Source: Conus ventricosus
Lineage: Eukaryota > Mollusca > Gastropoda > Neogastropoda > Conidae
Direction of reading: 5' to 3'
Assembly (NCBI GenBank): GCA_018398815.1
Contig: CM031615.1
Coordinates: 61,584,024 to 61,632,902, forward strand
Length of the DNA stretch: 48,879 nucleotides
In this document: positions 11,343 to 21,244 of the stretch, one piece after another
How positions within the stretch are numbered: the stretch's first letter is position 1
Layout: every line of letters starts with the position of its first letter
Notes under the pieces: model-generated
Seen by the model: only the letters and a program-made list of their open reading frames with translations
Told to the model about the DNA's origin: nothing
The model's database searches: none
Made by a program: the position numbers and the translations under genes

Positions 11343-11880
11343 ATCTTTGATTTAACGTCTGTTCACCCAAAGGTGATATTAGACAAAATAAATAAATATC
11401 AAATAAAATAATAGTATAGTAAGATAAAATAAATTAAATTAATGAAATAAATTGATTAAAATAAAATAATAGATAGATAAACTAAATAGGATAGAATAAT
11501 AAAGAAATGTGTGTGTGGGGGGGAGGGGGCGGAGGGTAGGTATGAGTCACTGGATGGGTTTGTATTGTTTGTGGTGATGGTGTATAGTGTCCTTTAGTAA
11601 TAGTGGAATAATCTGTCCTTCACCCCTTCTTTCTGTCCTTCAAGTATTAATCTAGTCTATTAGTACATTGACAGATCTGATACATTATAAAGTATCTATA
11701 GATTTGGACTGCAAATCAATTCAAGTTATGCGGTCCACAGCCCAGCCAATCATGAAAGCCATCCCAGGATTGCCACCGTGTAAAAGTTCGATCCCGTAAT
11801 CTCGAGTTATGGTTAGGAAAATTGACTTGCATACTGCATAGAATATTCAGACTGTTTTAAATATCTTAAATCTAAAAGTA
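11343..11880. other. AT-rich spacer, no gene seen
   Basis: About 11380-11505 is built of AATAAA/AAATAAAT-type A-rich units and is followed by a GGGGGGAGGGGG patch. It may include 3' UTR of the minus-strand LINE that follows, but no boundary is visible. Confidence 0.4.
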
Positions 11881-11964
11881 ATAAATTCCCAATGTGTCCT
11901 ACTATCTTAACAATTAACAGATATAATTCAATAACGCAGGAAAGAACAACAATAAATCAACAAA

Positions 11965-12690
11965 TCAAAGAAAAATACCAACAGGACTGGAATGCAAAAT
12001 TTGGGAAAAATTTTTTAGAAGCTGAAAGTCATTTACAATTTTTTCAATGGATAATGGCTCATAAGGTAGCAGCACGCCCCCTAAAGTTTTAGTAATGAGT
12101 GCTTTAATTTCAGAACAGTGTAGGAGTAACTGCTTTATAGTAATCTGGTTTCCACATATACAATTTACATCTTTAGAAAATTTTATTCTAAAAGCATTTA
12201 GACGAGGTTTAAACATCAAAGTTATAATATGTCTGGATTTTGTATTACTAAGATATGTCAAGAGTAACTTTGAATCTGCGATAGGTTCATTTAATCCTTT
12301 TATACAATTTTGTGAATATTGACTGTTTGATGTCATCATAATATTAACAAATTCATCTTTAGATATTTTTTCAATATGTTTATAGCATTCATGTAAATCT
12401 AACTTTATATTCAGCTGTATTGTTCCTTCAACATTACGCGCTGCTCTTTTAGCTGCTCGGTCAACCACTTCATTATAATATATCCCATAATGTGAAGGTA
12501 CCCAATAAAAAGTGATACTGATGTTTTTAGCTGATAACTGATGTATTGCATGTTTTATTTCTAGTATCATTTCGAGACGCGTTTTAATATTTTGATATTT
12601 GATAGCTTGTATTGCAGATTTCGAATCGACACATAATAACACTTTACGTTTGGGCCAGTTTGTTGGAAGATCTATGATATGCTGTACCGC
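11965..12690 (-). pseudogene. LINE ORF2 C-terminal fragment with RNase H domain
   Basis: Minus-strand reading has VLLCVDSKSAIQAIKYQNIK (first RNase H aspartate) and FYWVPSHYGIYYNEVVDRAA (WxPSHxGI and terminal Asp), the hallmark of RNase H1-type domains in Jockey/I/R1-like LINEs. A cysteine motif, NCICGNQITIKQLLLHC, follows near the C terminus. The RT and endonuclease are missing because the sequence is cut at 12690 by the Polinton end. The first residues of the nominal frame (up to 12711) are read from the Polinton hairpin, so the true junction is 12690. This is a different family from the LINE at 2294. Confidence 0.82.
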
Positions 12691-12778
12691 AGAGAACAGT
12701 AAAATGTTCATTCTGGCTCAGCCGCTCTCAACCAGTTTCGAGCGGCTGACCCCAGAATGAACATTTTACTGTTCTCTG
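12690..12778. repeat. terminal palindrome (hairpin), left end of element 1
   Basis: CAGAGAACAGTAAAATGTTC at the start is mirrored as GAACATTTTACTGTTCTCTG at the end. The arms continue with TTCTGG and CAGCCGCTC and are about 38 nt each, with only a small mismatch/bulge (GGC versus GGGG), around a 12-nt loop TCAACCAGTTTC. Extruded, it would form a near-perfect cruciform. Confidence 0.95.
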
Positions 12779-12956
12779 ACAAGTAAGACTTCAACAATGA
12801 ATTAAAAATGATAATCCATAACACATTCTCTTTAAATAACCAAAAAAATAACGATTATCTACAAACATACATACTGTGTAGGATTATCCGTTTTCAATAC
12901 TAATTTACTAAACTTTTCAGATTTCAGTTTTTGCTTAATCCTGCGTTTTTCTTGAT
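12690..12956 (+). repeat. element 1 left terminal inverted repeat
   Basis: Matches the reverse complement of 27771-28037 nearly base for base: the 89-bp palindrome, then GACAAGTAAGACTTCAACAA and about 160 bp more up to CGTTTTTCTTGAT, where the two ends diverge. Only a few point or single-base differences are visible. Its inner part is an antisense copy of the 3' end of the packaging ATPase gene. Confidence 0.95.
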
Positions 12957-13220
12957 TCCTTATTCCCGCATGTCTTCCGCTGAAAGCTAGTTTTGACCTG
13001 CAAAACTTCGCATAACAGACAGACAGACAAACACGAGGCAGCGGCAGGGCTACAGAAACCCAACATTAGGCTGACACCCGATCACTTAATTTGCGTTCTA
13101 TGCTAGGGTCTTACGACTTGGCGCAGATAAGAGGTCTTCGTTTCACACAGAACACAGCACACAGTCAATTAGTTGTCAATGCCAACAACCAAACAATGCT
13201 ACATACTTTCGGGTCGTGCA

Positions 13221-13253
13221 AATCACGTGACAGCCCGCTAATCACGTGACAGC
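13221..13253. promoter_or_regulatory. direct repeat of a CACGTG-containing 14-mer
   Basis: AATCACGTGACAGC occurs at 13221-13234 and 13240-13253. The CACGTG core is the E-box bound by bHLH factors in animals. Regulatory use is inferred only from the repetition. Confidence 0.35.
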
Positions 13254-13669
13254 ACGTTAAACCAATCGACAGGGAGTATGATGTCATTTCTGCCCGAGGA
13301 ATGTTAGGACTCATTATTCAGGAGACAGCCTTACAGTGTGGACGCGTTTAACAAGAGCTTTGCTTTGTTTTCAACCCGGTCAAAAGTAAATCTTTTGGTA
13401 ACAAAGCAAAGGAAAGTGAAATGACAGTAAGTGAACTAGACGATTTTTTTACGTAGTTGTTTTGTAGACAACTTGATAATGAACCGATCGGCGAAGGTTC
13501 TTTTTATGAAAGCTGAAAAACATGGCTGAAATTACGCCTGTTTACTGAAAGCTGGTTCTTAGATCAAAGCTAAAAATCGTAAAACTCTTCGGCAGTCTTT
13601 GCTTTTAGGCCATTGGCTTTGAAAGAACAAAAACTCTTTTCAAACAATCTAACCCAAAAGCGGCCTGGG

Positions 13670-13711
13670 ATAATTATTTGAAAACTGAACTTCTGATGGA
13701 ACCCAGGCCGC
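13670..13711. repeat. 10-bp inverted repeat with 22-bp spacer
   Basis: GCGGCCTGGG at 13670-13679 and CCCAGGCCGC at 13702-13711 are exact inverted copies and could form a stem. Confidence 0.6.
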
Positions 13712-13899
13712 CTGAGACAGCCTTTTAGCAGGCGAATTGAAACGGTGAAGAAAGTAGGTCAATCGCTCACAGCGTGAACGGTTGACCCAGTATTGCTTGG
13801 GTGCTTTCTGGCTGGATCAATGCTGGCAGGAAGCCAGGTCAGTGGTAGTAAAACTGCCTGTACTTGCTTATGTGCGGACACTAAGGGAGGTAACTCCTA

Positions 13900-14012
13900 C
13901 ACACACCCCACCCCACGCACGCCACGTCCCTACCCCCACCCCCCCCACCCCACCCCACCCACCCCACCCCACCCCACCCCACCCCACCCCGCTCACCCCC
14001 ACCCCACGCATG
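13900..14012. repeat. C-rich (CCCCA)n tract, G-rich on the minus strand
   Basis: Repeated CCCCACC units ending in CCCCCACCCCACGCATGCAC. The minus strand has many closely spaced G4 runs and could form quadruplexes. Element 2 has the same kind of tract with the same CCCCACGCATGCACAC phrase (about 35150-35290), so it is part of the element, not a host microsatellite. Confidence 0.8.
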
Positions 14013-14019
14013 CACACAC

Positions 14020-14285
14020 TCAAGTCACTTCTAAGTTCTTAACTCAAGTCACCCCAAGTCACTTCTAAGTTCTTACTCAAGTCGTCCTCAAGTCGTCCTC
14101 AAGTCATCCTTAAGTTCTTACTCAAGTCACTTCTAAGTTCTTACTCAAGTCATCCTCAAGTTATCCTCAAGTTACTTCTAAGTTCTTACTCAAGTCATTC
14201 CCAAGTAACTTCTAAGTTCTTACTCAAGTCAACCTAAGATCATAACTAAGTCATCCTCTAAGTACAACCAAGTTCTTATTCAAGT
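14020..14285. repeat. degenerate CAAGT/TTCTTA tandem repeat
   Basis: Units built from ACTCAAGTCA, TCCTCAAGT and ACTTCTAAGTTCTT recur about every 20-35 bp. Element 2 has a diverged version at about 35325-35490. The position, between the C-rich tract and the first gene, is the same in both. Confidence 0.75.
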
Positions 14286-14418
14286 TATTATAATTATCAA
14301 AAAAACAATACAATCTATGTTTTTATCTTAAATAGTAGATGTCTAATATAGTACACACAGCTTCAAAAAACGGTCATCGTCGAGGATGTCTTGCTCAGCG
14401 TCCTTGGCGCGAGATTGG

Positions 14419-14556
14419 TCAGCATAGATTCTTAATGAAGTTCTTACATCGTAAGCAACCGCATTGATTACAATTCTGGTCTATGGAAATGTCTTTTATA
14501 GACTCCATGTCCTTATTTATTGACTCCATCATTTTAAACAAATAATAATCCACCAT
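14419..14556 (-). CDS. small cysteine-rich ORF, 45 aa
   Basis: Intact frame from ATG at 14556 to TGA at 14419. The C-terminal half contains CNQCGCLRCKNF, a CxxCxCxxC cluster that could bind zinc. The N-terminal half is acidic/basic and probably helical. A recognisable counterpart lies in element 2 at about 35600-35740, where NQCGCLR is still readable but the frame is broken after four residues. It is the leftmost gene candidate, transcribed toward the left end, downstream of ORF A. Retention of the Cys cluster in both copies argues it is real. Function unknown. Confidence 0.5.
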   Translation of the reverse strand: MVDYYLFKMMESINKDMESIKDISIDQNCNQCGCLRCKNFIKNLC

Positions 14557-14680
14557 GATCTATTTTTATCAAAGAAACAAATTTATTTATAATAAATCAA
14601 AAACCAATCCAGTATGTTAGAATTGCAGTGATTGAACTAAAGCCGCATATTTATCCCTTATTTATTAAGTTCTTAAAATA

Positions 14681-15171
14681 TTAATGCATCACAAATGGAT
14701 CAAAATGATCTTTTGTTGTTGGTGGTTTCGGCATGCTTTTGTGTTCGACTTCTGTATTTAGTGGCAGAGATTGTTTGGACTGCTTTTGTTTTTGCTGTCT
14801 TTGTTTATATATTTTATAACCGTAATAACCACCCCCAGCAGCAATGAAGCCAAAAATGACACCTTTAAGAAAATTCTTTGAAGACTTTGGTGGTGTAGGC
14901 ACCCTGTTGTTGTTGTAGGGCTTGACTCAACTTGCTCTGGTGTTTTTATAGCTGGCATTGAAACAACTAGCTGCGGCTCTAGCACTTTTTCATTATGAAT
15001 TATATTAGGTGCTTGTAATTTAAATTTTGTTTGTTTGTTCCACTCTGCTAATCTTTTTCCTGCTGCAACACGCCCAGGATGAGGAGGCTTTTTACTGTTC
15101 ACATTCTCCACCTGATTCAGTGTTTTCTGATTCAATGTTTTCTGATTCTGCTGATTTTCTAGCTCGTTCAT
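14681..15171 (-). pseudogene. ORF A: basic protein with HPGRVAAGKRLAEW motif and TM segment
   Basis: Reads from ATG 15171 with a Gln/Asn-rich start (NQKTLNQKTLNQ), then KKPPHPGRVAAGKRLAEWNK, a conserved-looking basic motif I have seen as a recurring element in Polinton-type small proteins. After a frame break near 14905 the second block (14681-14902) has a hydrophobic segment, FLKGVIFGFIAAGGGYYGYK, followed by a Lys/Gln-rich tail. A lone break in a run of repeated GTTGTTGTTG-like bases may be a sequencing slip. Its start overlaps the 3' end of ORF B by 80 bp in another frame. Likely a small DNA-binding or membrane virion protein; this is inference. Confidence 0.6.
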
Positions 15172-15627
15172 TTTGAAGGGAAATAAAATCTATATGATTA
15201 AAAGTAATTAATCCCATGATTAATGGCGACAGTAATGTTCCAAATCTGTAATACAGATCACAGCCTAGAGACTCTAATGACTTTGTTAAAACTGGATCCT
15301 GCGTTAAATCATACATAAAATCTTGTTCAGAATCAATGGGAACAAATCTACTGACTAGTTTAGTGTACAAACTAAGAACCGTTTGCCCGACACTTTTTAC
15401 CATTCTCGATCCTAGTTGCGCTTCATACCTGTTGTGATACTTTACAATGTCTTGTGGCGACATCTGTTGAATTTGTTCTATGCTGAATTCATTTCCAAGG
15501 TACTGTTTTGTTTTTCCACACGCGCCAAAGAATATAGCCTTTCCTTTTTGGGCATAATATCTTGGTCATCAACTTGATCATTTGTAATCACAAGTTCAGG
15601 AAGGTTTAGTAGATCGTCGCTGTTCAT
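15092..15627 (-). pseudogene. ORF B: element-specific protein, about 175 codons
   Basis: Starts at ATG 15627 with an acidic N terminus (NSDDLLNLPELVITNDQVDD). One frame break near 15545 separates it from the long intact block 15092-15463, which contains SPQDIVKYHNRYEAQLGSRM, a hydrophobic stretch with LLSPLIMGLITFNHI and a Glu/Ser-rich tail. Divergently paired with ORF C across 38 AT-rich bases. A counterpart is at about 36230-36770 in element 2. No domain recognised. One hydrophobic stretch suggests membrane or capsid association. Confidence 0.55.
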
Positions 15628-15665
15628 GTTTTTTATATTAATTATAATTATTTTATTTTTTAAAA
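15628..15665. promoter_or_regulatory. divergent AT-only promoter region between ORF B and ORF C
   Basis: 38 bp, almost all A/T. On the minus strand TATAAAA lies a few bases before the ORF B ATG. Both genes must be driven from within or across this spacer. Confidence 0.5.
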
Positions 15666-15895
15666 ATGAGCACTGAAAAAACTATTACCAACCTTGTATA
15701 CCATTCTGCTGTTTTTGGCAGTCTAAGTGTAGGATACACGATGCTTGGTAAAAGCTTGTTAAAAAAAACCGGCAGATCTTGGCAAACTAGACTTTGAGGA
15801 TTCAGCAAAACTGATTGCTGTTATTACAGCTTCATTTGCTACGAAAAATTTTTTAGTTAAAGCAAGGAATAATTCCAGACAGTATTAATATGTAA
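15666..15895 (+). pseudogene. ORF C: small hydrophobic protein
   Basis: ATG at 15666 opens STEKTITNLVYHSAVFGSLS, then a hydrophobic glycine-containing segment. A frame break near 15775 and another near 15862 interrupt it. The later block reads DFEDSAKLIAVITASFATKN, also membrane-like. The element 2 copy (36811-37046) retains the same start and a terminal GIIPD phrase, supporting the assigned end. Probably a two-helix membrane protein of about 75 residues; function unknown. Confidence 0.5.
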
Positions 15896-15916
15896 AAAAA
15901 AATACATTTATAAAAA

Positions 15917-16322
15917 ATGGTATCACTCGTAATGATGATTGGCGGTGCTGTGGTTAATGCGCTTGCTTTTAGCGGAAGTAATTACGCGTTTAGTAAACTG
16001 GGGGATGACGGCGAGAGAAAAAGACATAACAAAGCTATGGAGCAAGTAGCCGCAGCACAAGATCACTATGAAAAGCAGAGAATTGAGCAGTTAGATTTTA
16101 TTAACGACACACTGAAAAAACAGGGACATGCAGCTTACACATTTAAAGATGTTGATCAAGCGATAAAAGAATATTATCTTGTAATGGGCAAACCAATCGA
16201 GACATTGCCCCCACCAAAATTCAGCGACTTTTTCAGCCATCGAAAAACAAAAGATGCAAGAAATCGCGTTTATTGCCGTTGGTATGACTGTTGTGTATTT
16301 TGTTGCACATAATATTGGCTAA
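15917..16322 (+). pseudogene. ORF D: conserved Polinton-associated small protein, about 134 codons
   Basis: ATG 15917 follows TATAAAAAA directly. N-terminal hydrophobic segment (VSLVMMIGGAVVNALAFSG), then a charged helical middle: GDDGERKRHNKAMEQVAAAQ, KQRIEQLDFINDTLKKQGHA, and VDQAIKEYYLVMGKPIETLP. Near 16245 an A-run break sends the frame to a stop at 16312. The other frame, to TAA at 16322, would end in a second hydrophobic helix, which fits family members I recall from invertebrate Polinton-type elements. It ends 7 bp before the integrase ATG, suggesting co-transcription. Counterpart at 37068-37478. Role unknown. Confidence 0.65.
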
Positions 16323-16329
16323 ATAAAAA

Positions 16330-17315
16330 ATGAACAAAATCTATTATTCACCAAAAGGATATTGGAAGGGAATCACAGCAATTAAAAAGCTAAGCGAAGC
16401 AACAGGAGTCAGTGAACAAACAGCAAAAGAATGGTTATCTAAACAAGCAATCTGGCAAATTTATTTACCTGCACCTAGACAAATACAGAGGCCACACTTT
16501 GTGAATACAACTCCAAACGACACCCATCAAATGGACCTTCTATATTTACCCCCTGATACGATTAGACGAAAAAAGATTTACGTACGCACTTACAGTCATT
16601 GACATGGCTTCAAGATACAAAGATGCGGAACCATTAACACAAAAGAGTGCTTCTGCTGTTGCTGTTGCTATACAACTGATATACCAACGAGGTCCTTTAA
16701 CCTTACCCTCGCATGATTCAAGTTGATGATGAAAAGAATATAAAGGCCAATGAATCAATTAATTGTTAAAACATAGAGTTTACCATTAAAAAGAGGCATT
16801 CTGGAGTTCACAGATCACACACAGGCTTTAGTTGAAAACTTTCGACAAACAGTTTTAGAGCTGAAAGAAGACTTTATCCCTACCAGTATCACAGAGAGCA
16901 TATTGACAACTCTCGCACCAAACAGAATGGGTTAAGAAGACAGCCCTCATTCTACGTGCAATGAATAATGAAGAATTTAAATTAACAGGGGCTAAAACCA
17001 GTACAAAGCAATCAAAAAACAAACCAATAAATGTTGCTGAAGACTCCAGTTCATCCAGCAAACTATTACCGTTTGGTTTAAAAGTAAGGTAACTTTTAAT
17101 TTACCGGGGGAAGCAGAAGGGGACACCGCATCAAGGGCAACTGATCCAGTTTGGAAGGTGTTGATCCATAATGAAATAAAAAGAAGTGTTTAAAAATGCA
17201 TCCGCCCGGTATTATTTACGAGAAACTGACACCACCAAAACAACCGGCTCCTCCAAAGATCTTTTGTGAAGGAAGAAACGTGCAGATAATCCCCCCAGAC
17301 ACAGTTCCGCTTTAA
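16330..17315 (+). pseudogene. retroviral-type integrase (rve, DDE)
   Basis: The first block (16330-16602) shows the Polinton integrase N terminus: YYSPKGYWKGITAIKKLSEA, a helix-turn-helix-like GVSEQTAKEWLSKQ, and HQMDLLYLP, whose Asp (codon 16534-16536) is the first catalytic residue. Later blocks in shifted frames keep LTVIDMASRYKDAEPL (about 16590-16640), IQVDDEKN (second Asp region, about 16720) and ALVENFRQT (third, Glu, about 16820-16850). The C terminus near 17200 has a YYLRE phrase like the SH3/chromodomain-type tail. At least three frame breaks prevent a full product as sequenced. Integrase inserts the linear DNA by strand transfer. It lies convergent to the polymerase gene. Confidence 0.88.
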
Positions 17316-17345
17316 ACTGATTTACGTAAAATATTATTTGATTAA

Positions 17346-17531
17346 AATGGAAGCTCCAAGAGGAAGCGCAGAATGATACAAGAAAGGATAAATAAGAGAC
17401 CGCTGGAATTATACGAGAAACATATGATACGAATGTGCTATAAAGCAACACTTGTGAGGGTTCAGCAACACATGCTAAACCAATCCCGATCACCTACAGC
17501 CCAAATCCTAATTTTGACTATCAAATATGGT
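17346..17531 (+). pseudogene. small ORF after integrase, present only in element 1
   Basis: Begins ATG GAA GCT and is soon stopped. The region continues in shifted frames as a basic block (RKRRMIQERINKRPLELYEK) and a Pro-rich end (HAKPIPITYSPNPNFDYQIW) stopping at TGA 17531. The stop overlaps the ATG of the next small ORF (ATGGTGA). The whole 17330-17690 stretch is missing from element 2, where the integrase end runs almost straight into the polymerase end. Product unknown. Confidence 0.4.
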
Positions 17532-17628
17532 GAAAGAATATCTTGAAATAAAAAAAAAAATTCGAGCACATCAAGCAAACATGAGAAAAAAATTTGCTGA
17601 ATTGGAGGATGATATGATGCTTTTCTAG
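17527..17628 (+). CDS. small coiled ORF, 33 aa
   Basis: Intact frame from ATG 17527 to TAG 17628. The product, MVKEYLEIKKKIRAHQANMR and a short FAELEDD tail, is highly charged and should form one amphipathic helix. Its ATG overlaps the preceding stop, as in tightly packed viral operons. Absent from element 2. Could be chance, but the overlap and helix pattern make it worth keeping. Confidence 0.35.
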   Translation: MVKEYLEIKKKIRAHQANMRKKFAELEDDMMLF

Positions 17629-17689
17629 ATAAAAGTTGATGAAAATATAACCCGAATATAAACCCGAAGAATCTATATAATTAAGCTGT

Positions 17690-20600
17690 TCTCCAATGTC
17701 TATTGCATATGAAAACTCTGGTTTAACAAACACACACGTTTTGTGTTTGTTCTATCTAATGACCTTCATTGTTTTACAACAGTTGTGTTGATCTCATGTA
17801 GATTTAGATCGTAGTTTTACGTTGTCATGATGAAAAGTATGTTTATTGAACACTGCTTCTTTGTAGTTTGCCATGCGTATGTTTAGACTGGCACAACACT
17901 GGCGAGATATTCCTTTGCATTTTTGATGGTTTATTTGTTGACAACGAAATACAGTACATTTTTGACCTTAACTCCAACAAACTTCCTTGATTTCCTTTCC
18001 AATAATTCATCCTTCATCTTATCCTAAAACCATCCTTGTTAGTAATTGAATGCAAGGCGAATCTTTATATAATCAGATGTGTCGTACCATCCCGCATGCC
18101 CTATATAGGGATGCTACATCAATTCCATGTCTTAAGATATCTTCAGTAGGGATATCTATAACAAAACTGCTGTATCGTGTAAAGTACTCTGGACTCGGAT
18201 ACGAGGGCTTAAAGTAGTCGTAAAAAATTCTAACTCAAAAGCTTTGATAATTCTAAAACCGTAAACCCAATAAAAACGGGACTTGATATCCAATTGACTT
18301 CTTTTTTTTTTTCATCATTATGCCAAAAAGCTTGATCATGAAATCTTCTAAAGTCCTGATAATTTAGGTTTAGAAGTCAGCTTAACTTGCTTCGTCTCTC
18401 TGGTGACCAAACAAACATCTTTAAACGCTTGTGGCGGAATTCTCCATAGTCTTACCGAAACAACTGGTGTTCATCAGCTTGAAAAAGTCATTTTCTGAAG
18501 CATCTGTGGATTTAATTTCCTGAGATCAGTGTTCTTCATGATGTAATGGTTCATGAACTGTTCTTGATCAAAAGCAATTATACTATGAACAGCTGTCAAC
18601 TCAAACCATGTCCCTTAATAAAATTGTAGAAGTCTGTAACTGACACACATAAATTTTTTTTGCCCAGCCCGAAATAAGGCACGAAGTTTTTAGGCGCTCT
18701 GTTGGATTCATCTTTAGGCTTTCTGCTGCTAATGGATGAGTCATTATGCATGTCATGGAGTTCCTGAGGATATTCCTCAGTCAACTTCTAGATGAACCCA
18801 CGCTGGTTGATCTGGCGTCAAACTGCTCAACCACTTAATGCCTTTTGAATATTTTTCGGTTGCTTCTGGTACATTTTTCATAGTTGCTAATGGAAGTGAT
18901 TGCCCCATAGCCCAACATACAGATGTTTGCATCTAAATACATGAGATAGTTAGACCTTTTACTCGGATCATAATCATATAGGTATTTAGTTGTTTGCTTT
19001 AACAGTAATGATGCGAACGGCCATCTACTTCTCCACGCAATCCGTTTTTCAAATCAGCTGAATCATTGGCAGGGTCAGACACTCAATCAATCTGTACTCC
19101 AGTAAACTTTAAGTAAAGCATCCCAACCATCCCGGGCGCAGAAAATGTAATGCGCGGGATTCCAGGCTATAATGTTATCATGCAGGTCTTCTATAATTTT
19201 CAACAGACGTCCGCCCAACAAACAAACGCAGCCAGCAAGTAATGAATCATGATAGTCCTCCCATCGTATTACACTCTAACTTCTGCCACGCTTTCTTGAC
19301 ATGCTGGTAATCAGAATCACTGATGTCCTTTCCTCTAAAGACAGAAAAGAACGCGCCTTTAGGTGGAAGTGTATCTCGTCAAACCTTGCCCACTGTTCAT
19401 GTACTCATAAGGGTAAACGGCCCTTTCTAACAAGAGTGGGTCAAAATTATTCTTCTGTTAATTGGGCATGACTTTAAGGACAATAGCCAGCGACTCTATG
19501 AAACCCATCATGAGTGTTGCATAGAGTCATAAAAAGACATGTTCTTTAAAGTGAAACACATGTACTACTTTATTCTTGATGACCTGTGGCAATGCCTGTT
19601 TATGTTAAAAGGCGCTGGTTACTGCATGATTATAAGGTGAGAGGGTTCATAACCTCGCCATCTGTGAAAGAAGAAGGGTAATTTCCATGTCTTTGGGTCA
19701 AACCATTAGGATGAAGATAGCAGTTTTGTTGTGCGACTGCACCTCTGAACTTCCCACTAGATTGTGATCATGGTCTCTTACTGTCGGAAAGTTGCTTCTT
19801 CACTAGTTAGACATTAGTTCTAAACCACAAATCCCAACAGTGAGTGGCTGAGTCATACTGTTGTTGGTCTCAGGCGACATCAGATTTCAGATAAATGTAC
19901 GAGATTATAAGAACAATCCTTACGCACATTGCTGCATGCGGCTGTCCGCAATCTTCTAGGCCGCCTTTGGTCCTCTTTATAAGATTCTGGCGTTTAAATG
20001 CGCTGCCACCGACCTGAACAATAACGAAAGCGAATGAACAAATCTGATGATTACTCACTCTGGCAGTTTTTTTGGAAAGTTTCTGTGGGGTTGGTCCTTT
20101 CAAAATGCACAATAAGCGACTCGAAGTCTGCGTACCACAACATATGGTCTCCGTTTGCATGAATCCGTTTCCAGTTCTTAAACAAAAACTTTACTGCCTT
20201 CTAAGTGCGTCAGTAGTTCTGTATAACAGTCAACTGCCGATACAATGTTTCTTTAATGTTCGACGATGCGGCTTTACCAGATGGAAATTCTTGTTAAACA
20301 TTTTCTACAGAATCTTGTTTTGCCATGATTTTGAAGTATGCCGCATTATCTACACTTGTTCTTATCAATGTTAATGTGGGTAAGACCCCGCGGTGAAAGC
20401 ATCAGTAGTCAAGTCCACATGATTTTTGCCTGGCATCGCCAATTCGTTTGGGCTGTTTTGACACCTTGAATAGGCTAGTAGATTTGTTTCCTCCAATCCA
20501 TGTGTAGACAATGACAGTTATTGGTTTTTTTTGTTCTTCAAACTGATTAATTTTGTCCACGCAACAGGAACGGATATCAGGCAAAAGTTAAGATCATTGA

Positions 20601-21214
20601 TGTAAGGTTCATAGTTTAGACACTCTCTCTGCGTTTTTTACCAACACGATGCAGCCTTGCGATAACACACCACCTAAAACATTTTGTTGTCGGTATTCCT
20701 TATGTTTAGAACTGCGTTTTTTGCAACTAATGCTGGAAGAGGTGGAATGTAAGACATGCCTACCATCGGTGCATACTTAGCCTGTTTTTAATCAGATCTC
20801 TATTACCTTCGCCCTCTGACCAACCAGAGCCTCTCATTTTGGCTTCTTTCAGCGGCCTCATCAAACTGTGTAAGCAGCTGATCGGCCCAACCGGGTGTTA
20901 AGTCATTATGAGAAAGAATAGTCTGTTGTTTAGATGAACCCTGACTTCTAGATTTTCATCATTTATGTTACATAGATCGATTAAAACAGGCTAACATTAC
21001 TTTTACTGGCGTGAACTATTGTTAGTTTTAGATACCCAGGTACTTGAGAAATATCATAACCAACCACTTGCCCGTACGCTGCTGAATCACAATGACCTCT
21101 AGACTGATATATCGATTTAAAGCTTTGATAAATATTCATCCTTACGCATTGCTACCAACAATACGTCCTGGGGCCTTCAGATATCTTATCCAAGCTGGGT
21201 TTTCTTTCTAACAT
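17690..21214 (-). pseudogene. protein-primed family B DNA polymerase (pPolB)
   Basis: Spans about 3.5 kb (about 1,170 codons), the usual size for Polinton polymerases. Readable on the minus strand: YLMYLDANIC at 18949-18910 (palm motif A, normally YLDxNNLYG; catalytic Asp codon at 18931-18933); EEYPQELHDMHNDSS and the following block at 18596-18784, typical of the palm insertion; and a motif C (DTDS-type) region near 18160-18185, interrupted by single-base losses. The exonuclease LRGY-D-SH motif lies near 19640 but is disrupted. Start taken as ATG 21214, upstream of which lies ORF E. Numerous indels. It would replicate the element from its termini using a protein primer bound to DNA ends. Confidence 0.85.
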
Positions 21215-21244
21215 CAAATATTTATTTAAATAAAAAAACATAAC

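Larger units (their letters stand above)
12957..13900. other. element 1 left non-coding region
   Basis: No gene supported. Features seen: a segment (about 13079-13210, GATCACTTAATTTGCG through CAACCAAACAATGCTACATA) that recurs in element 2 at about 33690-33815; two copies of AATCACGTGACAGC; and an inverted repeat at 13670-13711. Because 13079-13210 is shared by both elements, this is probably true element sequence with an origin or regulatory role rather than a host insertion; the role is inferred. Confidence 0.5.

Noticed and set aside
11755..11815. B-box-like AGTTCGATCCCG suggesting another SINE
   Set aside because: No A-box at the right spacing and no tail; one short match is not enough.
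12095..12322. Plus-strand 75-codon frame
   Set aside because: Lies opposite the LINE RNase H gene and has no motifs; a shadow frame.
12690..12778. Palindrome as a transcription terminator or an independent MITE
   Set aside because: It occurs only as the outermost part of the TIRs at both ends of the element, in matching orientation, and the TIR continues inward without a break.
15666..15895. Reading ORF C as an exon of a host gene
   Set aside because: It is conserved in place in both elements with a compact viral layout and no splice sites.
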